DNA from: Rhodoferax sp.
Lineage (GTDB): Bacteria; Pseudomonadota; Gammaproteobacteria; Burkholderiales; Burkholderiaceae_C
Assembly (NCBI GenBank): GCA_029946045.1
Contig: JAQSDS010000132.1
Span: 1 to 5,388 of the forward strand
Direction of reading: 5' to 3'
DNA: 5,388 nt
A program made the position numbers and the translations under genes. Of the stretch, positions 1 to 4,477 are shown one piece after another. Below the pieces are notes generated by a model. That model ran no database searches and was not told where the DNA came from. It was given only the letters and a program-made list of their open reading frames with translations. How positions within the stretch are numbered: position 1 is the first letter of the stretch; each line of letters starts with the position of its first letter.

Positions 1-1
1 G

Positions 2-934
2 CTGATTTTGGGTGGCGGCATCATCGGTCTGGAAATGGGCACGGTCTACAGCACGCTGGGTGCGCGCCTGGACGTGGTTGAAATGCTCGACGGCCTGATG
101 CAAGGCGCCGACCGCGACCTGGTCAAGATCTGGCAGAAGATGAACGCACCGCGCTTTGACAATATCATGCTCAAGACCAAAACGGTAGGCGCCCGCGCTT
201 TGCCGGAAGGCATTGAAGTCACGTTTGCATCGGCCGAGGAGGGCGGCACCGCCCCCGCGCCACAGGTGTACGACCTGGTGCTGCAAGCCGTCGGCCGCAC
301 GCCCAATGGCAAAAAGATTGCCGCCGAAAAAGCTGGCGTGGCCGTGACCGACCGCGGTTTCATCAACGTCGACATCCAGATGCGCACCAACGTGCCCCAC
401 ATCTTCGCCATTGGCGACATCGTCGGCCAGCCCATGCTGGCGCACAAGGCAGTGCACGAGGCCCATGTGGCGGCTGAAGTGATTGCCGGTGAACTGCAGG
501 GCAACAAGGAATTGGCGGCTGCGGCTTTCAACGCCCGCGTGATTCCCAGCGTGGCCTACACCGACCCCGAAGTGGCCTGGGTGGGCCTGACCGAAGACCA
601 GGCCAAGGCGCAGGGCATCAAGGTCAAAAAAGGCCTGTTCCCATGGACCGCATCCGGCCGTGCCATTGCCAATGGCCGCGATGAAGGCGTCACCAAGTTG
701 CTGTTTGATGACAGTCCTGAGGCACACGGCCATGGCAAGATCCTGGGCGGCGGCATGGTCGGCACCCATGCTGGCGACATGATTGGTGAGGTGGCCCTGG
801 CCATCGAGATGGGCGCGGATGCCATCGACATCGGCAAAACCATCCACCCGCATCCGACGCTGGGGGAAAGCATTGGCATGGCCGCAGAAGTGGCGCACGG
901 CAGTTGCACGGACTTGCCCCCGGTGCGCAAGTAA
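2..934 (+). CDS. lpdA: Dihydrolipoyl dehydrogenase (E3), 3' part; 5' end outside window
   Basis: This is the E3 flavoenzyme of 2-oxoacid dehydrogenase complexes, which reoxidises dihydrolipoamide and passes electrons through FAD to NAD+ in the cytoplasm. About 310 residues are visible. They open at the NAD-binding Rossmann motif GGGIIGLEMG (nt 11-40). The FAD-contacting segment IFAIGDIVGQPMLAHKA lies near nt 400-450. The C-terminal dimer interface ends with the active-site motif HPHPTLGE (nt 845-868), whose second His and Glu form the catalytic dyad. The N-terminal FAD domain and redox disulfide are off the left edge. The reading frame is clean to TAA at 932-934. The sequence resembles the E3 of the pyruvate dehydrogenase operon of Comamonadaceae, but the 2-oxoglutarate form cannot be excluded without the upstream genes. 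Two decayed copies of its 3' end lie downstream at 1803-2089 and 2747-3002. Confidence 0.96.
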   Translation: MILGGGIIGLEMGTVYSTLGARLDVVEMLDGLMQGADRDLVKIWQKMNAPRFDNIMLKTKTVGARALPEGIEVTFASAEEGGTAPAPQVYDLVLQAVGRTPNGKKIAAEKAGVAVTDRGFINVDIQMRTNVPHIFAIGDIVGQPMLAHKAVHEAHVAAEVIAGELQGNKELAAAAFNARVIPSVAYTDPEVAWVGLTEDQAKAQGIKVKKGLFPWTASGRAIANGRDEGVTKLLFDDSPEAHGHGKILGGGMVGTHAGDMIGEVALAIEMGADAIDIGKTIHPHPTLGESIGMAAEVAHGSCTDLPPVRK

Positions 935-951
935 GTTAGTCGCCTGAGTCT

Positions 952-1005
952 GCTACTTATTTAGTAGCTTGCCGCGAAAATTATGTGAGGGTTGCGCGGC
1001 TTTTT
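952..1005 (+). terminator. Candidate rho-independent terminator region of lpdA
   Basis: Two hairpins follow the lpdA stop. The first is GCTACT (952-957) pairing with AGTAGC (963-968) across a 5-nt loop, with no T-run. The second is GCCGCG (971-976) pairing exactly with CGCGGC (995-1000) across an 18-nt loop, and is followed at once by TTTTT (1001-1005). The second has terminator form, though its loop is long. It would separate lpdA from the convergent TA operon whose antitoxin ends at 1016. It is inferred from sequence only. Confidence 0.55.
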
Positions 1006-1015
1006 CACTGCAACT

Positions 1016-1261
1016 TTAGGGTTGAGTCCAGGTATCTTTCGGTACGGCATCCACGCTGCCAATTTTGTCCCAGGCTAGCTGCGCTGCACCGGCATGAACG
1101 CCTGCTGCACGTTTTTCAAAGAACTGGGCAGTTTCCATTGCACTTATTTTCTCAGCGATGGCCACCACAAAAAACTGGTTCATGGTGGTGTCGTCCGCAG
1201 CGGCGATGCGCTTGGCGGCTAGTTTGAGCGACTCTGGCAGGCGCAGTGCATATTGGCTCAT
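1016..1261 (-). CDS. Ribbon-helix-helix type antitoxin paired with PIN toxin
   Basis: This 81-residue protein is probably the antitoxin of the PIN toxin encoded just upstream on the same strand. The N-terminus has the layout of a ribbon-helix-helix DNA-binding fold: a strand around QYALRLPESL (residues 3-12), then two helices spanning about residues 13-45. Such domains dimerise on operator DNA, while the remaining C-terminal part (about 46-81) would bind the toxin. The start at 1261 is well supported. An AGGAG sits 8 nt upstream, inside the 3' end of the toxin gene, and the toxin stop is only 4 nt away, so translation is likely coupled. Proteins of this look are often labelled HicB-like or Arc-like, but the partner is a PIN protein rather than HicA. 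Antitoxin function is inferred from fold and position. Confidence 0.75.
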   Translation of the reverse strand: MSQYALRLPESLKLAAKRIAAADDTTMNQFFVVAIAEKISAMETAQFFEKRAAGVHAGAAQLAWDKIGSVDAVPKDTWTQP

Positions 1262-1265
1262 GGCT

Positions 1266-1712
1266 TTAGCTCCTTGTCTGTTGAAGGTTAAAACGGAGAA
1301 ATGTTTGCTCCGGGTTCAGCACCGCCAGACCAAAACGGTGCGCCGGCTGAAAATCTCGCAGGTTGTACGTCACGATGGCATCGGCATGCGCGTTGGCAGC
1401 GGCTTCCAGAACCATTTCATCGGCGGGATCTTTCAATTGGGGTCGCCATTGGTAATGCGTGGTCACCGGTTCTATCAGACCTGCCAGTTCATTCAAGATG
1501 GCGTCCACATCCATGGCTAGCAAGCCTGACGCTTCAAGCTGGTGTGGACGCTTTAGCACGTCCTCGTACTCTAAAAATAGTGCGGGGCTGCAGCACATGG
1601 TGACCAATTTCTGCCTGATGAACTGAACCAGCGCAAACGATGGCCCAAGCCGGTTACGAGTAGCCGCCACCAAAATATTGGTATCAATAATGAGTCGGCA
1701 TGTCGAATTCAT
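1266..1712 (-). CDS. PIN-domain toxin, putative endoribonuclease of a type II TA system
   Basis: This 148-residue PIN-domain protein resembles the 'putative toxin component, PIN family' group (COG1569 / TIGR00305), related to VapC. PIN toxins are Mg2+-dependent RNases with a cluster of acidic residues. Visible candidates are D10 in LIIDTNIL, E48 and E50 in FLEYEDVL, D95 and D98 in LKDPADE, and the late NLRDF motif with D120. All expected acidic positions are present, so the domain looks intact. I chose ATG at 1712 because the PIN fold begins directly after it. A GGAG lies upstream, though only 2 nt from the ATG, which is unusually close. A longer reading from TTG at 1778 adds residues unlike the family. 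The toxin gene precedes the antitoxin gene, the reverse of the common vapBC order. Its RNA target is unknown. Confidence 0.82.
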   Translation of the reverse strand: MNSTCRLIIDTNILVAATRNRLGPSFALVQFIRQKLVTMCCSPALFLEYEDVLKRPHQLEASGLLAMDVDAILNELAGLIEPVTTHYQWRPQLKDPADEMVLEAAANAHADAIVTYNLRDFQPAHRFGLAVLNPEQTFLRFNLQQTRS

Positions 1713-1720
1713 ATCTCCGA

Positions 1721-1757
1721 TGATATCAAAAATAGAGAGGCCAGGTGAGTTTGTCGA
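1721..1757 (-). promoter_or_regulatory. Candidate promoter and small palindrome for the PIN toxin operon
   Basis: Reading the minus strand, TCGACA (1757-1752) and TATTTT (1734-1729) are separated by 17 nt and match the sigma-70 boxes at 5/6 and 4/6 positions. The perfect 8-bp palindrome TGATATCA (1721-1728) lies right after the -10 box, where transcription would start, and could be a half-site for the ribbon-helix-helix antitoxin. The leader would be only about 10 nt long. This is prediction from sequence. Confidence 0.4.
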
Positions 1758-1802
1758 GCAGCTTTGGCACTGTGGCAAGGAAGCAGTGCAGAAACCAGCG
1801 GC

Positions 1803-2089
1803 ACCGCGGGGTCATCAACGTCGACATCCAGATACGTACCAGCGTGCCCCACATCTTCGCCATCGGCGACATCGTCGGTCAGCCCATGCTGGCGCACAAG
1901 GCGGCGCACAAGGCGGCGCACAAGGCGGCGCACAAGGCGGCGCACAAGGCGGTGCACGAGGCCCATGCTGGTGACATGATTGGTGAAGTGGCGCTGGTCA
2001 TCGAGATGGGCACCGACGCCATCGACATCGGCAAGACCATTCACCCGCATCCAGCGCTGGGGAAATCCATCGGCATGGCAGCTGAAGTG
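1803..2089 (+). pseudogene. lpdA: lpdA remnant A: 3'-end fragment with internal deletion and repeat expansion
   Basis: This segment aligns with the intact lpdA from nt 351 to about 890, roughly 90% identical by eye. Relative to intact lpdA it lacks 303 bp: sequence jumps from CCCATG at lpdA 462-467 to CCCATG at 765-770, which removes 101 codons in frame. It also gains 48 bp by expansion of a 12-bp unit (1892-1963). The frame stays open from upstream of the fragment to a TGA at 2096-2098. The active-site motif reads HPHPALGK, so the catalytic Glu is Lys (2063-2065). Together with the missing first half of the enzyme, this rules out E3 activity. Similarity stops at about 2090, where the higBA cassette begins. 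A GTG at 1745 with a purine-rich stretch before it could start an ORF through the fragment, but there is no sign of selection for it. Confidence 0.88.
1892..1963 (+). repeat. 12-bp tandem repeat, five exact units plus one variant
   Basis: The unit GCGCACAAGGCG occurs head to tail five times without change (1892-1951), followed by the variant GTGCACGAGGCC (1952-1963). The unit is in frame and encodes Ala-His-Lys-Ala. Intact lpdA has only two diverged units at the matching place (nt 440-463). The extra four units look like a recent slippage or unequal-exchange expansion inside the decayed copy. Their exact identity shows the expansion is younger than the divergence from intact lpdA. Confidence 0.95.
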
Positions 2090-2103
2090 AGGTACTGACA
2101 CGC

Positions 2104-2379
2104 TTACGCGGCCATGCGCTCGATCTTTGGGCGAGGGCGTTTGCCAGCTTGATACAAGTCATACTGAAGCTGCATGCCCGCCCACATCTCGGGACTTGTG
2201 CCAAAAGCTTCGCCAAGACGATAGGCCATGTCGGCGGATACGCCCGATGTGCCAGTGACGACCCGCGATAGCGTGACCCGATTCACGCCGAGTTTGACGG
2301 CTGCCTCGGTCACTGTAATGTGACCCAAATACTCCCGAAGGACTTCGCCTGGATGGGGCGGATTGTGCATACGCGTCAT
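2104..2379 (-). CDS. higA: HigA-family antitoxin, HTH (Xre-type) addiction module antidote
   Basis: This 91-residue antitoxin should bind and neutralise the HigB toxin encoded directly upstream and repress the operon. It has the hallmarks of the HigA family: HPGEVLREYL at residues 9-18, a helix-turn-helix from about residue 22 to 43 (TVTEAAVKLGVNRVTLSRVV), and the C-terminal pattern W66..MQ..YDL (66-75). Length is normal for the family and the gene looks intact. ATG at 2379 is favoured over ATG at 2370 because a GAGG lies 6 nt before it, overlapping the stop region of higB. The gap to the higB stop is 8 bp, which implies one transcript and probable translational coupling. No terminator is visible before transcription would run, antisense, into lpdA remnant A. 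Confidence 0.93.
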   Translation of the reverse strand: MTRMHNPPHPGEVLREYLGHITVTEAAVKLGVNRVTLSRVVTGTSGVSADMAYRLGEAFGTSPEMWAGMQLQYDLYQAGKRPRPKIERMAA

Positions 2380-2387
2380 ATCAATCC

Positions 2388-2666
2388 TCAGTGGTAATCC
2401 TTGTAATCAACCAGCACAGCGTCGGTACCCTCAAAAGTAAACACCATTCGCCAGTTCCCATTGACGGTAACCGCCCAATGGCCTTTCAAATCGCCCTTCA
2501 ATGGGTGCAGCCCCCACGATGGAGCCGAAAGGTCTTCTGGTTTTACCGCTTGATCCAGAGCTGCCAATTGAAGTCGCAACTTCGTGCCATGGGCCGCCTG
2601 GATGCCAGCCTTGGTACCCGTTTCGAAAAAACGCTGCAATCCCTTGTGTCGAAAACTCTTGATCAT
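2388..2666 (-). CDS. higB: HigB-family toxin, RelE-like ribosome-dependent mRNA interferase
   Basis: This 92-residue toxin of the RelE/HigB fold is expected to cut mRNA in the ribosomal A site. It has the family length and landmarks: SFRHKGLQRFFETG near the N-terminus, LHPLKGDLKGHWAVTVN in the middle and the C-terminal end VDYKDYH. The residues reported as important in Proteus vulgaris HigB (H54, K57, R73, D90, Y91, H92) occur here at the same numbers, so the active site appears complete. ATG at 2666 starts directly at the conserved MIKSFRHKGL. No clear Shine-Dalgarno sequence precedes it, which would fit low toxin translation compared with higA. The toxin-first order is standard for higBA. 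The promoter upstream lies inside a large palindrome. Confidence 0.94.
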   Translation of the reverse strand: MIKSFRHKGLQRFFETGTKAGIQAAHGTKLRLQLAALDQAVKPEDLSAPSWGLHPLKGDLKGHWAVTVNGNWRMVFTFEGTDAVLVDYKDYH

Positions 2667-2674
2667 TGTGTTTG

Positions 2675-2703
2675 ATTGTAGTTTGTAGTGCTACAGACTA
2701 CAA
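2675..2703 (-). promoter_or_regulatory. higBA promoter embedded in a 28-bp operator palindrome
   Basis: On the plus strand, TTGTAGTTTGTAG (2676-2688) and CTACAGACTACAA (2691-2703) are inverted repeats matching at 12 of 13 positions around a 2-nt centre. Each arm holds two TGTAG-like words, so the site could take two HigA dimers. On the minus strand, TACAAT (2680-2675) is a good -10 box and TTGTAG (2703-2698) a weak -35 box, 17 nt apart. A repressor bound to the palindrome would cover both. Autorepression by HigA is the usual arrangement for this family; here it is inferred from the overlap. Confidence 0.72.
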
Positions 2704-2746
2704 GCACGATGCTGTAATGTGCTGTGAGTTGGACAATCCATGACTT

Positions 2747-3002
2747 GTGAGCTGCAAGGCAACAAGGCATTGGCGCGGCAGCCTTCAACGCCCGCGTGAT
2801 TCCCAGCGTGGCCTACACCGACCCCGACGTGGCCTGGGTCGGCCTCACCGAAGACCAAGCCAAAGCGCAAGGCATCAAGATCAAAAAAGGCCTGTTCCCC
2901 TGGAACGCATCCACCCGCATCCCACGCTGGGGGGAAAGCATCGGCATGGCAGCTGAAGTGGCGCACGGCAGTTGCACGGACTTGCCGCCGACACGCAAGT
3001 AA
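2747..3002 (+). pseudogene. lpdA: lpdA remnant B: 3'-end fragment with internal deletion and frameshifts
   Basis: This fragment aligns with intact lpdA from nt 489 to its stop at 934, including an exact 44-nt match (2784-2827 with lpdA 527-570). Three lesions are visible. A 1-bp loss near 2771-2783 breaks the frame. A 190-bp deletion joins CATCC at lpdA 651-655 to CATCC at 841-845, removing the catalytic HPHPT motif and shifting the frame. One extra G in the run before GAAAGC (about 2930-2936) restores the frame to the TAA at 3000-3002. The last residues read [11 protein letters not shown], against [11 protein letters not shown] in the intact protein. It cannot encode a working E3. Its downstream flank differs from that of intact lpdA and may be the original right-hand neighbour of lpdA before the TA cassettes arrived. 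Confidence 0.9.
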
Positions 3003-3019
3003 GCCAGAGCAAGACGATT

Positions 3020-3178
3020 TCAGCAGTACGGCACCACGCGATCGGGACGCTCCGCATGGCGGCAGGCCGAGTGCCAGAGCGTGATGAGTAACAGATTGGG
3101 CCGCCAGTTTCCCGGCGTGGGCAGTCGAACCCCGGCACGGACGGTGAGCCAAGGGAGAGCGCGTGTCAGTTGCAGCAT
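3020..3178 (-). CDS. Possible small ORF, 52 residues, unrecognised
   Basis: I do not recognise this product. The main reason to list it is the start: GGAGG stands 5 nt before an ATG at 3178, the best Shine-Dalgarno/start arrangement between remnant B and the hydrolase gene. The peptide begins MLQLTRALPWLTVRAGV, is rich in Arg, Trp, Pro and Leu, has two Cys, and shows no membrane segment or signal peptide. An ATG at 3190 would add four residues. The reading frame is also open far upstream, and other frames here are open because of the high GC content, so chance is a real possibility. It lies in the 345-bp space between 3003 and 3347, which otherwise holds only a weak terminator. Confidence 0.28.
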   Translation of the reverse strand: MLQLTRALPWLTVRAGVRLPTPGNWRPNLLLITLWHSACRHAERPDRVVPYC

Positions 3179-3277
3179 GTTGACCTCCATGTGTGTTGTG
3201 AACCATGGAAGTGATTGCAGCACCCTCTTGTAGCCACTGCACGGGGCATTTGTCCTGCTGAAGTTACTTTCGACCTT

Positions 3278-3311
3278 AAAAGCTGGCGTCAGCCCGGGAC
3301 ACCGGTCCCGG
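3278..3311 (-). terminator. Weak terminator-like hairpins after the hydrolase-LuxR gene
   Basis: Downstream of the hydrolase-LuxR stop on the minus strand there is a 7-bp GC-rich stem, CCGGGAC (3294-3300) with GTCCCGG (3305-3311), and a 4-nt loop. Next comes a small 4-bp stem (3282-3285 with 3290-3293) followed directly by TTTT on the minus strand. Neither hairpin alone is a textbook terminator, since the strong stem lacks a T-run and the one with Ts is short, but together they could end the transcript. Confidence 0.4.
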
Positions 3312-3347
3312 CCGCACCCTGCGCCGCGCCCGACAAGTGCTTTCAGT

Positions 3348-4433
3348 TCAGCGTAATGACCTGGCGCCGAAGCCCGCCTCGCGGGCCCGCACGATCGCTT
3401 GCGCCCGGGTCGCAACTTCAAGCTTGTCGAAGACGACGGACACCTTGTTGCGGACCGTTTTTTCTTTCAAACTCAAATGGGCGGCGATCTGGAGATTGTC
3501 CAGGCCATGCGCCAATAGCTCAACAAGTTCGAGTTCTCCCGTGGTCAGTCCCGGGAAGGCTTGTTGATGATGCCCTGGGTTCTGGTGCTCGTTTAAAAAG
3601 GAACTGACTTCGCCAAAGCCATAGGCAAAAGCCGGCTCGTCTTCGAGCAGGACATGGTTACGGCTTTCGAGCGGAACAAACCGGGCAGATGGAATCAGGC
3701 CTGCCATCAGGCGACCTTCCTCGAAGGGAACCCGGGCGTCACCACGGGCATGCAGCACGAGAGTCGGGCAGCAAATTTTCTTTGCAAGCTCGCTCACGTC
3801 GATTTGACCAAAAGCCGCGAGTGTTCTGGCGGCATGCTCCGGATCACATGACAAGCGTTCGAGTTCGTTGAACCAGCGAACCTGCTCGGCTGTACCCCCG
3901 GGGATAAAAAGCAAGGTAAACAACTGACGGAAAGCCGGATTTTCTTTTCCCCAACCGATCTTGACCAGGTCAAGCAGAAGTTGTGCTTCCTTGATTTGCT
4001 CCGGCGTTGGATTCCTGTGTTTCAAACCGCGTGCATAGCCGCCTAACAGCACCAGGGAGGACACACGCCCGGGATGTTTTGCTGCATAGGCGATGGCGAT
4101 CGCGGCTCCCTGCGAGCAACCGAACAAGGAGACGCGTTCAAGGCCCGATGCATCAATCACCGCCTCGAGGTCCGCCAGCCACACATTCAGAGACAGCTCC
4201 GAAGTTGCAGCGTCTGACAGTCCGCAGCCACGACCGTCGTATCGAATCAATTGCCGGTTGCGGCTCAGTTCGGTCAGCCAGGGCCGCCACACGGGACTGC
4301 CAAGGTCAAAGTCGAGGTGGGTCAGGAAGTGCGCCGCCCGGACAATGGGCGGCCCCTGTCCCGTCGAGGCGTAAGCAATTCTGACACCGTCATGTGCAGT
4401 GCAAAATCGAATGGATTGGGTGAGTGCAGCCAT
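3348..4433 (-). CDS. Alpha/beta hydrolase fused to a C-terminal LuxR-type HTH domain
   Basis: This 361-residue cytoplasmic protein joins an alpha/beta hydrolase (about residues 8-283) to a LuxR/GerE helix-turn-helix (about 293-350). The hydrolase part keeps a full putative catalytic triad: S107 in GCSQG, D232 in HARGDARVP and H260 in SRNHVLLED. The DNA-binding part carries the LuxR pattern LTTGELELVELLAHGL, then QIAAHLSLKEKTVRNKV. The simplest reading is a transcription regulator whose hydrolase-like domain senses or turns over a small ligand. The substrate cannot be told from the sequence, and enzymatic activity is not proven. ATG at 4433 is preferred because the conserved fold begins just after it, though no good Shine-Dalgarno precedes it. 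A TTG at 4484 would overlap the end of the LysR gene and lacks an RBS too. The gene lies 44 bp downstream of the LysR gene on the same strand. Confidence 0.87.
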   Translation of the reverse strand: MAALTQSIRFCTAHDGVRIAYASTGQGPPIVRAAHFLTHLDFDLGSPVWRPWLTELSRNRQLIRYDGRGCGLSDAATSELSLNVWLADLEAVIDASGLERVSLFGCSQGAAIAIAYAAKHPGRVSSLVLLGGYARGLKHRNPTPEQIKEAQLLLDLVKIGWGKENPAFRQLFTLLFIPGGTAEQVRWFNELERLSCDPEHAARTLAAFGQIDVSELAKKICCPTLVLHARGDARVPFEEGRLMAGLIPSARFVPLESRNHVLLEDEPAFAYGFGEVSSFLNEHQNPGHHQQAFPGLTTGELELVELLAHGLDNLQIAAHLSLKEKTVRNKVSVVFDKLEVATRAQAIVRAREAGFGARSLR

Positions 4434-4464
4434 TGCGACGGAATGGTAGCCGATATCAGTGATT

Positions 4465-4476
4465 CGCCTGAAGGCG
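4465..4476. repeat. Short inverted repeat between the LysR and hydrolase-LuxR genes
   Basis: CGCCT (4465-4469) and AGGCG (4472-4476) form a small perfect inverted repeat in the 44-bp gap. There is no T-run on the minus strand after it, so it does not look like a terminator. It might be a weak operator or a leader hairpin, or mean nothing. Confidence 0.25.
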
Positions 4477-4477
4477 C

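Larger units (their letters stand above)
935..3002. other. Accessory patch: two TA operons interleaved with lpdA 3'-end remnants
   Basis: Between the lpdA stop and the end of remnant B, two minus-strand toxin-antitoxin operons alternate with two plus-strand lpdA fragments. Cassette 1 is about 935-1802 and cassette 2 about 2090-2746. The fragments match lpdA nt 351-890 and 489-934, each minus an internal deletion. No transposase, recombinase, terminal inverted repeats or clear target-site duplication is visible, so calling the cassettes mobile is an inference from the repeat structure. Confidence 0.7.

Noticed and set aside
46..930. Long open frames on the minus strand inside lpdA (46-531 and 556-930)
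   Set aside because: They are shadows of the clearly coding plus strand; their sequences resemble no protein family and arise from high-GC codon bias.
1713..1778. Longer PIN toxin starting at TTG 1778
   Set aside because: The added residues do not belong to the PIN fold, the start is a rare codon without RBS, and it would begin upstream of the better promoter candidate.
1892..1963. CRISPR-like or integron attC-like array
   Set aside because: The units are 12 bp, directly abutting with no spacers, and derive from an lpdA coding segment; no cas genes or integrase are present.
1709..2101. Minus-strand frame across remnant A with RLVRRLVR repeats
   Set aside because: It is a reverse reading of the 12-bp repeat and decayed lpdA; the Arg-rich repeat is an artefact of the array.
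935..3002. Insertion sequence or transposon carrying the TA genes
   Set aside because: No transposase frame, terminal inverted repeats or convincing target duplication was found; only a 4-bp GTGA similarity occurs at the edges of the higBA cassette, which is too short to count.
3117..3140. tRNA T-arm-like GGTTCGA on the minus strand, as a possible tRNA or attachment site
   Set aside because: The stem around it does not pair properly, and no anticodon arm, acceptor stem or CCA end can be found nearby.
2691..3242. Minus-strand 183-codon frame over remnant B and the downstream gap
   Set aside because: It runs antisense through lpdA-derived sequence and has no family likeness; it is most likely a chance open frame.
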